Assembly: GCF_007483665.1 (NCBI RefSeq)
Contig: NZ_VIQO01000038.1
Location: 62,001-126,000 of the forward strand
Source of the DNA: Catellatospora sichuanensis
GTDB taxonomy: Bacteria > Actinomycetota > Actinomycetes > Mycobacteriales > Micromonosporaceae
Reading direction: 5' to 3'
DNA length: 64,000 bases
Positions 8,312 to 16,987 of the stretch are shown here, in pieces. A model generated the notes under the pieces. It ran no database searches and had not been told where the DNA came from. It saw only the letters and a program-made list of their open reading frames with translations. The number at the start of each line of letters is the position of its first letter. Within the stretch, counting starts at the first letter, position 1. The translations under genes and the position numbers were made by a program.

Positions 8312-9460
8312 TCAGTCCTTGGCGAGGGACCGGGCGATCACCATGCGCTGGATCTGGTTGGTGCCCTCGACGATCTGCAGCACCTTGGCCTCGCGGAAGT
8401 ACCGCTCGACCGGGTGGTCGGCCACGTAGCCGGCCCCGCCGAGCACCTGCACCGCGTCGGTGGCGACCTGCATGGCCATGTCCGTGGCGAACAGCTTGGT
8501 CTTGGCCGCCTCGATCGAATACGGCAGGCCCGCGTCGCGCAGCCGGGCCGCGTGCAGCATCAGCGCCCGCGCCGCGGAGATCTGCGTCGCCGCGTCGGCC
8601 AGCATGAAGCCCAGGCCCTGCAGGTCGATGATCGGCTTGCCGAACTGCACCCGCTCCCGGGCGTAGCCGACCGCGTAGTCGAGCGCGCCCTGGGCCAGGC
8701 CGATGGCACAGGCGGCGATGCCGAGGCGGCCCGAGTCCAGCGCGCCCATCGCGATCCGGAAGCCCTCGCCCTCGCCGCCGATGAGCCGCTCGGCGGGCAC
8801 CACCGCGTCGTCGAACGCAAGCTGGGCGACCGGCGACGAGCGCAGGCCCATGGTCTTCTCCCGCGCCTGCGGGTGCAGGCCGGGCGTGTCCGCCGGGGCC
8901 AGCAGGCAGGAGATGCCCTTCGGGCCGGGACCGCCGGTGCGGCAGAAGACGTTGTAGAAGTCGGCCACGCCCGCGTGGGTGATCCACGCCTTGGTGCCGC
9001 TCACCCGGTAGGCGTCGCCGTCGCGTACGGCCCTGGTGGTCAGGTTCGCCGCGTCGGACCCGCCGGCGGGCTCGGACAGGCAGTACGCGCCGAGCAGTTC
9101 ACCGCCGATCAGGTCGGGCAGCCAGCGCTCGCGCTGCTCCGCGGTGCCGTGATGGGCCAGCGGGTAGCAGGCGAGGGTGTGCACGCTGACCGTCTCGGCG
9201 ATGGCGACCCAGCGGCTGGCCAGGATCTCCAGCACCTGCAGGTAGACCTCGTACGGCTGCTCCGCGCCGCCGTACTCGGCGGAGTAGGGCAGGCCGAGCA
9301 GGCCGGAGCGGCCCAGCGTGCGGATCAGCTCGCGGGGGAACTCCCCGCGCGCCTCGAAGTCGTCGGCGTGCGGCGCGAGCTCCTTGTCCGCGATCTCGCG
9401 GGTGAGTTCGAGCAGGTCGTGTGCTTCAGGGGTGGGAAGCAGGCGGGTAACGCTGGGCAT
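8312..9460 (-). CDS. Acyl-CoA dehydrogenase
   Basis: FAD-dependent dehydrogenase of 382 residues, the usual family length, introducing a C2-C3 double bond into acyl-CoA thioesters. Motifs seen in order: AYCLSEPAGGSDAANL (flavin and substrate contacts), KAWITHAG, RERVQFGKPI, and VLGGAGYVADHPVERYFREAK, with the C-terminal VEGTNQIQRMVIAR. The expected catalytic base is a Glu near the IVEGTNQ motif. Acyl chain length is not readable. It is transcribed alone and ends at a strong hairpin. Confidence 0.93.
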   Translation of the reverse strand: MPSVTRLLPTPEAHDLLELTREIADKELAPHADDFEARGEFPRELIRTLGRSGLLGLPYSAEYGGAEQPYEVYLQVLEILASRWVAIAETVSVHTLACYPLAHHGTAEQRERWLPDLIGGELLGAYCLSEPAGGSDAANLTTRAVRDGDAYRVSGTKAWITHAGVADFYNVFCRTGGPGPKGISCLLAPADTPGLHPQAREKTMGLRSSPVAQLAFDDAVVPAERLIGGEGEGFRIAMGALDSGRLGIAACAIGLAQGALDYAVGYARERVQFGKPIIDLQGLGFMLADAATQISAARALMLHAARLRDAGLPYSIEAAKTKLFATDMAMQVATDAVQVLGGAGYVADHPVERYFREAKVLQIVEGTNQIQRMVIARSLAKD

Positions 9461-9529
9461 GGAGCCAGCTTAACGGTCGTTAGGTGGTTCCGCCCGGCCG
9501 GTTCTGCTCGGCCGCCCCTGCCGTTCGCG

Positions 9530-9599
9530 GTCAAGATCGGCGTTTCAGGTCGAAAGGTCTGGTCAGACCGAGGTTTTGGCGTGAAACGGCGATCTTGAC
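9530..9599. repeat. Dispersed GATCGGCGTTTC palindromic element, copy 1
   Basis: An 18-base arm at 9530-9547 pairs with 9582-9599 (17 of 18 bases), and the centre holds a further small palindrome, GGTCTGGTCAGACC. The GATCGGCGTTTC arm core is shared with the element at 36776-36836, although the two centres differ. It occupies the gap between the acyl-CoA dehydrogenase and universal stress genes, which diverge, so it is not positioned as a terminator. Confidence 0.6.
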
Positions 9600-9704
9600 G
9601 GAGCAACCTGCACCGGCGGAGCGGCGGGCAGGGGCCGTTTCCGCTCAGGCGGGGGCGGGAAAGGACATAGTGGAGTTGAGCTGAGCTGCGCAGGGAGGCG
9701 GGCC

Positions 9705-10601
9705 ATGAGCATCGGGCTGACCGGGCCGGTGGTGGTGGGCGTGGACGGCTCACCGGCCGCCACGACGGCACTGCGCTGGGCGGCCGACGAGGCAGCGCTG
9801 CGCGAACTGCCCCTGAAGATCGTTTACGTGAGCGAGGATCCCGGGCCCCGGCTCGGCGACGGCGTCGCGGAGGCGGCGCTGTCCTCGGCCGGCCACGGGA
9901 TCACCGAGCACGCGATGACCGAGGTCCGGGCGATGCGGCCGGACATCACGCTCACCTCCGAGGTGCTGCGCGACGACCCGGCACACGGCTTGATCAAGGA
10001 GTCGGAGTCCGCGGCCATGGTGGTCGTCGGCAGCCGCGGGCACGGCGGATTCCACGACCTGATGCTGGGCTCGACGAGCCTGCAGGTGTCGATGCACGCC
10101 CGTTGCGCGGTCGCGGTGGTGCGCCCGCCGACCGCCCCGGAGCAGGCCGGCGTGGGCGCGGTGGGCCGGATCGTGGTCGGCGTCGACGGCTCGCCGCAGT
10201 CGGGCGCCGCGCTGGCGTTCGCCTTCGACGAGGCGCAGCGGCGCGGCTGCGGCGTCACCGCCGTGCACGCGTGGCTGGGACCGATCACCACCGGCGCGGC
10301 GGGCATGCCGTTCGTGTACGACATCGACACGCTGCGCGCCCAGGAGGAATCTGTGCTCGACACGGCCGTGGCGGGCTGGCACGACCGCTATCCGCACGTG
10401 GACCTGGAACGGATCACCATGGAGTCCTCCGCGGCGGCCGCGCTGACGGAGCAGTCCATGGGGGCGTTGCAGGTCGTCGTCGGCTGCCGTGGCCTGGGCG
10501 GGTTCACGGGCCTGCTGCTGGGCTCGGTCAGCCAGGCGCTGATCCACCACGCCGGGTGCCCGGTGGTGGTGGCGCACCTCCGCGCAGGGGCCGACAAATA
10601 A
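9705..10601 (+). CDS. Universal stress protein with two UspA domains
   Basis: 298 residues forming two tandem UspA domains. Each has the ATP-binding signature G-2x-G-9x-G-S/T: GSRGHGGFHDLMLGSTS in the first half and GCRGLGGFTGLLLGSVS in the second, and each starts with VVGVDGS. Tandem Usp proteins of this size are typical of actinobacteria and are often induced by hypoxia or stationary phase. GGGAGG lies before the ATG. It converges on a DUF6328 gene and ends near the hairpin at 10650-10687. Confidence 0.92.
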   Translation: MSIGLTGPVVVGVDGSPAATTALRWAADEAALRELPLKIVYVSEDPGPRLGDGVAEAALSSAGHGITEHAMTEVRAMRPDITLTSEVLRDDPAHGLIKESESAAMVVVGSRGHGGFHDLMLGSTSLQVSMHARCAVAVVRPPTAPEQAGVGAVGRIVVGVDGSPQSGAALAFAFDEAQRRGCGVTAVHAWLGPITTGAAGMPFVYDIDTLRAQEESVLDTAVAGWHDRYPHVDLERITMESSAAAALTEQSMGALQVVVGCRGLGGFTGLLLGSVSQALIHHAGCPVVVAHLRAGADK

Positions 10602-10649
10602 TCGGGCCAAGGGTTGACATGCCGGATATGCCGGTCTAACGTGAGAAGT

Positions 10650-10687
10650 GAAGCCCGACCGATCTCAATTGAGATAAGCCGGGCTTC
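10650..10687. terminator. Bidirectional hairpin terminator
   Basis: GAAGCCCG (10650-10657) pairs with CGGGCTTC (10680-10687), and the interior holds the perfect palindrome ATCTCAATTGAGAT (10662-10675). It lies between two converging genes and can serve both. Confidence 0.7.
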
Positions 10688-10701
10688 CCGTATGTCCGGG
10701 C

Positions 10702-11208
10702 TCAGTCGCCCGGCCGCGACGGTTTGGTGGCCAGCGGCAGCACGTACCAGAGCAGGATGTAGATCAGGGCCATGCCGCCGCCCAGGAAGCCCGCCCAGCG
10801 CACCCCCGCGACCACGTCCACCACCAGGTAGATGGCCAGCACGATCGCGGTCATCTCGAAGAACAGGCCGAACTGCGCCAGCACGTGCGCGGTCCGCACG
10901 ATCTGCGGTTTGCGCCCCTCCCGGAACGACAGCCGGTGGTAGCTGACCGGCGCGATGAGCAGGGACGCGGCGAGCGCACTGCAGATGAACGTGACCACGT
11001 ACAGCACCCGCTCGGTGCCGTTGATCTTCTCGAAGCCCACCGAGAACGGCAGCGTCAGCAGGAACGCGAACAGGATCTGCACGCCGGTCTGCGCCACCCG
11101 CAGCTCCTGCAGCAGCTCCGAGTAGTTGCGATTCCACCGCTCATCGGGATCCTCCCCCGACTCCTGCCGCCTGTCGCCGTCGATGTCAGTCACTGTCGTC
11201 CTCCGCAT
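10702..11208 (-). CDS. DUF6328 family integral membrane protein
   Basis: 168 residues: a charged cytoplasmic start, then YSELLQELRVAQTGVQILFA leading into four predicted membrane segments (around 45-63, 72-92, 108-130 and 137-157). This pattern matches the DUF6328 family of actinobacterial membrane proteins, which have no assigned substrate. No catalytic motif is visible. It stands alone on the minus strand, between the stress protein terminator and the exonuclease gene. Confidence 0.75.
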   Translation of the reverse strand: MRRTTVTDIDGDRRQESGEDPDERWNRNYSELLQELRVAQTGVQILFAFLLTLPFSVGFEKINGTERVLYVVTFICSALAASLLIAPVSYHRLSFREGRKPQIVRTAHVLAQFGLFFEMTAIVLAIYLVVDVVAGVRWAGFLGGGMALIYILLWYVLPLATKPSRPGD

Positions 11209-11260
11209 CCCCAGCGTATGCCCGGTGAAGCGGAGCTCATGCCAACTCGCGCAGCACGAT

Positions 11261-12178
11261 TCAACCGGCGTTGGCCGCCAGGGCGTCGACCAGTCGGCGG
11301 CACGGGCTCGCCAGGTTCCACTGCTCGGCGAGCGCCAGCAGCCGATCCGGGTCGCGCGGCACCGCGGGCAGGGTCAGGTCGTGCTCGGGCAGCTTCAGGT
11401 CGGTGGCCACCCGCACCACCTTCGGCGCGACGGCCAGGTAGTCGGCGGCCGCCTCCAGCTTGGTGCGCAGCCCCGGCGCGAAGTCGGCGGCCGGGTCGGC
11501 CACCGCCGCGACGATGGCGTCCAGGGTGCCGTAGCGCTCGATCAGCCGGGCCGCGGTCTTCTCGCCCACGCCCGCCACGCCGGGCAGGCCGTCGCTCGGG
11601 TCGCCGCGCAGCGCCGCGAAGTCGGCGTAGCCGCCCGCCGGGACGCCGTACTTGGCCAGCACCGCGGCCTCGTCGCAGTCCTCGAGCTTGGCCACGCCGC
11701 GCCCGACATAGAGCAGCCGCACCCCACGCGTATCGTCGACCAGCTGGAACAGGTCACGGTCGCCGGAGACCACCTCGACCGGCGCGGTCTGGGTCGCGGC
11801 GAGCGTGCCGAGCACGTCGTCGGCCTCGTTGCCGTCCACCCCGTAGGCCACGATGCCGAACGCGTCGAGCACCTCCAGCAGCAGGTCGACCTGCGGCACC
11901 AGCTCGTCGGGCACCTCCTCGCCGCCCGCGGGCGCCACCCGGTGCGTCTTGTACGTGCCGATCAGCGCCACCCGCCAGGCAGGCCGCCAGTCGTAGTCCA
12001 GCGCGCACACCAGCCGGTCCGGCCGGCGGCCCTTCACCAGCGTGGTGACCATGTCGAGAAAGCCGCGCACCGCGTTGACCGGGGTGCCGTCCGGGGCCAT
12101 CGCCGCTTTGGCGGGCACGCCGTGGAAGGCGCGGAAGTACAGGCTCGGCGCGTCGATGGCGAGCAGGGGTGCGGTCAT
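11261..12178 (-). CDS. 5'-3' exonuclease (Pol I N-terminal domain homologue)
   Basis: 305 residues corresponding to the flap/5'-3' exonuclease domain found at the start of DNA polymerase I but encoded as a separate protein. Metal-binding acidic motifs are visible: LLAIDAPSLYFRAFHG, GNEADDVLGTLA, VSGDRDLFQLV, and the helix-hairpin-helix region LPGVAGVGEKTAARLI. It should remove RNA primers or 5' flaps in repair. M. tuberculosis has its homologue (Rv2090) at the same place next to helY. The ATG at 12178 gives a typical N-terminus; the frame extends upstream to 12211. Confidence 0.9.
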   Translation of the reverse strand: MTAPLLAIDAPSLYFRAFHGVPAKAAMAPDGTPVNAVRGFLDMVTTLVKGRRPDRLVCALDYDWRPAWRVALIGTYKTHRVAPAGGEEVPDELVPQVDLLLEVLDAFGIVAYGVDGNEADDVLGTLAATQTAPVEVVSGDRDLFQLVDDTRGVRLLYVGRGVAKLEDCDEAAVLAKYGVPAGGYADFAALRGDPSDGLPGVAGVGEKTAARLIERYGTLDAIVAAVADPAADFAPGLRTKLEAAADYLAVAPKVVRVATDLKLPEHDLTLPAVPRDPDRLLALAEQWNLASPCRRLVDALAANAG

Positions 12179-12233
12179 GCTGACAGCCTGCCACAAGGCC
12201 CGGACACCCACCGCGTACGCGGTCCGGGCGCAG

Positions 12234-12264
12234 CTCGCCCGTGCCGCGGGGCGGCACGGGCGAG
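12234..12264 (-). terminator. Hairpin terminator after the MHYT gene
   Basis: A perfect 13-base stem (12234-12246 with 12252-12264) with a CGGGG loop, just beyond the stop of the minus-strand MHYT gene. Confidence 0.75.
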
Positions 12265-12292
12265 TGTCGAGATCAGCAGGAGGAGCGGTCGG

Positions 12293-13141
12293 TCACTTGC
12301 CGCGCGGAGTGAACGCGGTGGGACGGCGCACGGTGCCGCGCTGCTGCCCGATCGCGGCCTCTTCACGGGCGGCCTGCACCCGGTCGAGGTACTCGCGGGC
12401 GGCCATGTCCTCCTTGGTGGGGGCCGCGCCGATCGCGAAGACCAGGCCACCGATCACCAGCAGCACCAGCACGCCGATCGGCACCAGCAGGTTCGCCGCG
12501 GACGTGCCGCCGATCCCGCCGCCCAGCGTCGGCGTGGTCAGCTTCACCGACATCGCGGCCATGCCGGTGTAGTGCATGCCGCACACCGCGACGCCCATCA
12601 GCAGGGCCGCGCCGGCGATGGCCAGCGGCCGGCTCAGCACGACGGTGAACCACAGCGCCACCGTCGCGGCCACCACGGCGATGATCACCGAGGCGGCGAC
12701 CAGGGCCGCGTCGTACGCCACCTCGCCGTTCAGCCGCATCGCGAACATGCCCAGGTAGTGCATGCCCGCCACGCCGACGCCGGTGAAGATGCCACCGAGG
12801 ACGATGCGGCCGACGTTCGGCTTGCCGAACCCGACGATCCGCAGGCCCAGGCCGACCACGACGATCGCGACCAGCGCGCTCAGCGCCGTGCGCGGGGTGT
12901 CGTAGCGGATCTGCGCCCCGGTCACGCTGAAGCCCAGCATGGCCATGAAGTGCATGGCCCAGATCGCCGTGCCGCCGAGCGCCCACGCGGCCAGCACGAT
13001 CCACCAGAACCGCTGCTTGCCGGTGGTAGCGGTACGCATACGGGCGGTACAGATCAGGCCCAGCGACGAGCCGAGGATGGACAGTGCGTACGCCACACCG
13101 GGCGTGACGAGTCCATGGGTGAAGTGATGCACGTCGGCCAC
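12293..13141 (-). CDS. MHYT-domain integral membrane sensor
   Basis: 282 residues with seven predicted membrane helices. It shows the repeated MHYT-type motif, here MHFMAML, MHYLGMF and MHYTGMAAM, thought to bind a metal such as copper and to sense oxygen, CO or NO. No GGDEF, EAL or kinase domain is fused to it, and the protein ends in a short cytoplasmic tail, so it must signal through a partner or act otherwise. GTG 13141 was chosen because AAGGGG lies nine bases before it; an ATG at 13195 gives a longer form with a Cys-containing leader. Confidence 0.82.
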   Translation of the reverse strand: MADVHHFTHGLVTPGVAYALSILGSSLGLICTARMRTATTGKQRFWWIVLAAWALGGTAIWAMHFMAMLGFSVTGAQIRYDTPRTALSALVAIVVVGLGLRIVGFGKPNVGRIVLGGIFTGVGVAGMHYLGMFAMRLNGEVAYDAALVAASVIIAVVAATVALWFTVVLSRPLAIAGAALLMGVAVCGMHYTGMAAMSVKLTTPTLGGGIGGTSAANLLVPIGVLVLLVIGGLVFAIGAAPTKEDMAAREYLDRVQAAREEAAIGQQRGTVRRPTAFTPRGK

Positions 13142-13228
13142 GGCGGTCGACCCCTTCGGCTTGTCATACAGTGAGCGACATTCGCCTTCGTGCATGATCC
13201 CGGAAGAGTGTTTGCGCTGGCAACTCGG

Positions 13229-16006
13229 TCAGACAACCGCAGTATACGCAAGTACGCCTCTATTGACCGCGTCCATCGCCGTCCGCGCGGTCTCACGCAG
13301 CGACGATGGCGCGCCGGTGGCGTCGGCAATCTGTCCGAGAAGATCGATGACCTGTCTCGCCCATCGGACGAAGTCCCCGGCCGGCATGTCGCCGTCCAGG
13401 CTGTGCCCACTGGCGAGCACCTTGGCCAGCGGCTCCCCCTTGGCCCAGCGGTACATCGGCCACACGAAGCCGAGATCGGGCTCCTTGGTCTGCGTCAGGC
13501 CTAGCCGCCGCTCGTCCACGCCCAGCTGGTAGAAGGTGCGCACGGTCGCGTCGACCGCCGCGGCGACCGGGCCGCGCGGCACCGACGCCTGCTCGTCCAC
13601 ATCCCGGCGGGCCTCGTAGAGCACCACGGATACGGCCGCGGCCAGCTCGTGCGGTTCCAGGCCCTCCCACACGCCGGTGCGCAGGCACTCGGCCACCAGC
13701 AGGTCGGCCTCGGTCCAGATGCGCGCCAGCATCCGGCCCGGGGCGGTCACCTCGCCGTCGGCGGCCAGGTAGCCGCGCTCGGTGAGCAGCTCGCAGATGC
13801 GGTCGAAGACGCGTGCCAGCGACCCGGTGCGGTTGCTCACCTTGTCGCGCAGGTTCTCGGTGTCCCGGAACAGCCGCTGCCGCCGCTCCGCCCAGCGGGC
13901 GTGGTCCTCGCGCTCCGGGCAGGCGTGGCACGGGTGCGCCCGCATCGCCTTGCGCAGCGCCAGCAGCTCCCGGTCCTCGTGGCTGCCGTTGCCGCCGCGG
14001 CGGCGCCGCCCGGCGCCCCGGGCGACGTCCAGGTTGCGCAGCGACGAGGCCAGGTCCCGCCGCTCGGCCGGGGCACGGTGGTTGAAGTGGCGCGGCACCC
14101 GCACCCGGCCCACCACCTCGACCGTGCCGGCGAACTCGCCCGCCGAGATGCGCCCGGCCCAGCGGTCCTCGGTCAGCACCACCGGGCGCGGCTCGCCGAA
14201 CCCGCCCACGCCCGGGTCGAGCACGATGGCCAGCCCCGAGTGCTTGCCGGACGGGATCTTGATCACGTCGCCGACCTTGAGCTGCTCCAGCGACTCGACC
14301 GCCGCCGCGCGACGCTCCTGCTGGCTGTTGCGGGTCAGCTGCTTCTCCCGGTCGGCGATGGCCACCCGCAGCGCGAAGTACTCGGCGAAGTCGCCGTGCT
14401 CGCAGGCCAGCTCGGTGTCGTACACCGCCAGCACCTCGTTGTTGCGCTGCACCTGGCGGGCCAGGCCGACCACCGAGCGGTCCGCCTGGAACTGCGCGAA
14501 CGACGACTCCAGCAGGTCGTGGGCGCGTGCCGCACCGACCGAGCCGACCAGGTTGACCGCCATGTTGTACGACGGCCGGAAGCTCGAGCGCAGCGGATAC
14601 GTCCGGGTGGAGGCCAGACCGGCCACGTGGCGCGGATCCACCTCCGGCCCCCAGACGACGACCGCGTGGCCCTCGACGTCGATGCCGCGCCGCCCGGCCC
14701 GCCCGGTGAGCTGCGTGTACTCCCCCGGCGTCAGGTCGACGTGGGCCTCGCCGTTGTACTTGACCAGCCGCTCCAGCACCACGCAGCGGGCCGGCATGTT
14801 GATGCCCAGCGCCAGGGTCTCCGTGGCGAACACGGCCTTGACCAGGCCGCGGACGAACAGCTCCTCGACGACCTCCTTGAACGCCGGCAGCATGCCCGCG
14901 TGGTGGGCGGCCAGGCCCCGCTCCAGCCCGTCCAGCCAGTCCCAGTAGCCCAGTGCGGCCAGGTCCTCGCCGGGGATGTTGGCGATGCGCCGCTCGACCA
15001 CCTCGCGGATCTCGGTGCGCTCCTCGGGCGAGGTCAGCCGCAGTCCCGACTGCAGGCACTGCTGCACGGCGGCATCGCAGCCCGCGCGGCTGAACACGAA
15101 CAGGATCGCCGGCAGCAGCCCTTCGCCGTCGAGCTTGTCGACGATCTCGGGCCGGTTCGGGCCCGGCCCGCGCCGACCGCGACCGCCGCGACCGCGGCGC
15201 ACGTCGACCGCGTCCATCCGGCGGGCCAGCTCCCGGGTCTGCCGCAGCAGCTCAGGGTGCACCTCGTGGGCGCGGGCCGCCTCGGAGTCGTGGAACAGGT
15301 CGTACATGCGCTTGCCGACCAGCATGTGCTGCCACAGCGGCACCGGCCGGTGCTCGCTCACCACGACCTCGGTGCGGCCGCGTACGGTGACCAGCCAGTC
15401 GGCGAACTCCTCGGCATTGGACACGGTCGCCGACAGCGACACCAGCGTGACCGAGGCGGGCAGGTGGATGATGACCTCCTCCCACACCGCGCCCCGGAAC
15501 CGGTCGGCCAGGTAGTGCACCTCGTCCATGACCACGTAGGACAGTCCGGCCAGCGCGGACGAGCCGACGTAGAGCATGTTGCGCAGCACCTCGGTGGTCA
15601 TCACGACCACCGGCGCGTCGCCGTTGATGGAGTTGTCCCCGGTCAGCAGACCGACCTTGTCCGCGCCGTAACGCCGCACCAGGTCGTGGAACTTCTGGTT
15701 GGACAGTGCCTTGATCGGCGTCGTGTAGAAACACTTGCGACCCTGCTGCAGCGCCAGGTGCACGGCGAACTCGCCGACGACCGTCTTGCCCGCGCCGGTC
15801 GGCGCGCACACCAGCACGCCGCTGCCGCGTTCCAGCGCCGCGCACGCGGTCCGCTGGAACGGGTCGAGGGCGAAGCTGAGCCCGGCGGCGAACTCGTCGA
15901 CCAGTGGAGAGGCGGCGGGGGTCTTACGGCCTTCGGCAGGGGTCGCTGGTCGGGCTGTTCCGGCGTCCGACCCGGTGCCGGGTCGCCGCTCGGCGGGGCT
16001 CGTCAT
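13229..16006 (-). CDS. helY: Ski2/Mtr4-like superfamily 2 helicase HelY
   Basis: A 925-residue ATP-dependent RNA/DNA helicase, close to mycobacterial HelY (about 900 residues). Motifs: Walker A CAPTGAGKT near residue 70, the DEVH box in VMDEVHYLADRFRG, SLSATVSNAEEF (motif III), and QLTGRAGRRGID (motif VI). The C-terminal third carries the DSHCT-like domain. An arginine/glycine-rich insert (RRGRGGRGRRG) lies in the middle. M. tuberculosis helY also sits between the exonuclease and the tat/paf genes. The start at 16006 is 54 bases from a divergent HAD gene, so the promoters share this gap. Confidence 0.92.
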   Translation of the reverse strand: MTSPAERRPGTGSDAGTARPATPAEGRKTPAASPLVDEFAAGLSFALDPFQRTACAALERGSGVLVCAPTGAGKTVVGEFAVHLALQQGRKCFYTTPIKALSNQKFHDLVRRYGADKVGLLTGDNSINGDAPVVVMTTEVLRNMLYVGSSALAGLSYVVMDEVHYLADRFRGAVWEEVIIHLPASVTLVSLSATVSNAEEFADWLVTVRGRTEVVVSEHRPVPLWQHMLVGKRMYDLFHDSEAARAHEVHPELLRQTRELARRMDAVDVRRGRGGRGRRGPGPNRPEIVDKLDGEGLLPAILFVFSRAGCDAAVQQCLQSGLRLTSPEERTEIREVVERRIANIPGEDLAALGYWDWLDGLERGLAAHHAGMLPAFKEVVEELFVRGLVKAVFATETLALGINMPARCVVLERLVKYNGEAHVDLTPGEYTQLTGRAGRRGIDVEGHAVVVWGPEVDPRHVAGLASTRTYPLRSSFRPSYNMAVNLVGSVGAARAHDLLESSFAQFQADRSVVGLARQVQRNNEVLAVYDTELACEHGDFAEYFALRVAIADREKQLTRNSQQERRAAAVESLEQLKVGDVIKIPSGKHSGLAIVLDPGVGGFGEPRPVVLTEDRWAGRISAGEFAGTVEVVGRVRVPRHFNHRAPAERRDLASSLRNLDVARGAGRRRRGGNGSHEDRELLALRKAMRAHPCHACPEREDHARWAERRQRLFRDTENLRDKVSNRTGSLARVFDRICELLTERGYLAADGEVTAPGRMLARIWTEADLLVAECLRTGVWEGLEPHELAAAVSVVLYEARRDVDEQASVPRGPVAAAVDATVRTFYQLGVDERRLGLTQTKEPDLGFVWPMYRWAKGEPLAKVLASGHSLDGDMPAGDFVRWARQVIDLLGQIADATGAPSSLRETARTAMDAVNRGVLAYTAVV

Positions 16007-16060
16007 ACCGCAAAGGCTAGGCGAAAGAGGCCAGTCGGCGCAGGTCGGTATCCTGCTGAC

Positions 16061-16813
16061 GTGCCCGAGTCCCCGCCGCCGCCGTACGCCCACCCGGCAC
16101 GGATCGACGGTCACCGTGCCCTCGACGCCGTGTTCTTCGATTTCCACGGCACCCTGGCCACGACCGTGGACCCGGTGGCCTGGGTCAGCGCGGCGGCCGC
16201 CGACTGCGGCGTCACGCTGGACCGTGGCAAGGCCACGGTGCTGGCCGACCGGCTGGCCACGGCAGGTGCGCTGCCGGGCGTGGCGCCCCCGGTGCGGGTG
16301 CCCCCGCAACTGGCCGAGGCGTGGGCCGACCGCGACCTGTACGAGCACGCCCACCGCCACGTGTACACCGGGCTGGCCGCGACCGTGCCCAACGACGTCC
16401 CCGGGCTGTCCGACGCCCTCTACGCGCGCGTACTGACACCGGTCGGCTGGACGCCCTACCCGGACGTGATGGGCACGCTGACGACCCTGCGGGCCGCCGG
16501 GGTGCGCACCGCGGTGGTCAGCAACATCGGCTTCGACCTGCGCCCGCTGCTGGACGCCTGGGGGCTGACCGCGCTGTTCGACGCGCTCGTGCTGTCGTAC
16601 GAGGTGGGCTGCACCAAGCCCGATCCCAAGATCTTCCTGCGGGCCTGCGGCATGCTGTCGGTCGACCCCGAGCGTGTCCTCATGATCGGCGACACCCCCG
16701 CCGACGCCGGCGCGGTCAACGCCGGCTGCGCCGCCCTGGTCGTCCCCGCCGCCTCCCCCGGCCGCCCCAACGGCCTGCACCGCGCCGTCTCCCTGGCCCT
16801 CCCCCGCACCTGA
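16061..16813 (+). CDS. HAD-superfamily hydrolase with DFHGT motif
   Basis: 250 residues with the haloacid dehalogenase fold: motif I FFDFHGTLA (Asp27), motif II VVSNIGF, motif III Lys in CTKPDPKIF, and motif IV MIGDTPADAGA. The second Asp of the usual DxDGT is replaced by His29. This variant occurs in some actinobacterial HAD proteins and removes the normal general acid, so a classical phosphatase activity is less certain. The GTG start lies opposite the helY start. Confidence 0.82.
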   Translation: MPESPPPPYAHPARIDGHRALDAVFFDFHGTLATTVDPVAWVSAAAADCGVTLDRGKATVLADRLATAGALPGVAPPVRVPPQLAEAWADRDLYEHAHRHVYTGLAATVPNDVPGLSDALYARVLTPVGWTPYPDVMGTLTTLRAAGVRTAVVSNIGFDLRPLLDAWGLTALFDALVLSYEVGCTKPDPKIFLRACGMLSVDPERVLMIGDTPADAGAVNAGCAALVVPAASPGRPNGLHRAVSLALPRT

Positions 16814-16849
16814 CCTCTCCCTGCCCCGCCCCCGCGGGGCCCGCTCCCC

Positions 16850-16921
16850 GCAACTCTCGAAGAGTTGTGGCCTCGGGGCACCTCGGAGGCGGCAAGTCTT
16901 CAAGAGTTGCGCCGGGGGTGG
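16850..16921. repeat. Dispersed GCAACTCT palindromic element, copy 2
   Basis: Contains a perfect small hairpin CAACTCT-CGA-AGAGTTG (16851-16867) and then GGCAAGTCTTCAAGAGTTGC before a GC-rich end. Order and sequence parallel the element at 7215-7285. It follows the HAD gene stop by about 35 bases and may also end its transcript. Confidence 0.6.
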
Positions 16922-16987
16922 ATCTTCGTGTTGGCGAGATTGCCTGATTCGGGCTGATTCGGGGTGGGGGGCGCGAAGAATGAGGCC

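Noticed and set aside
10614-10642. TTGACA and TAACGT with 17-base spacing on the plus strand
   Set aside because: It looks like a promoter but points straight into a terminator hairpin and a convergent gene; no ORF follows. A short RNA cannot be excluded, but one chance match is the simpler reading.
13649-16813. A plus-strand open frame of over 1000 codons opposite helY
   Set aside because: Its first 2400 bases are the antisense shadow of helY in GC-rich DNA. Only the final part, from GTG 16061, has protein-family motifs (the HAD gene).
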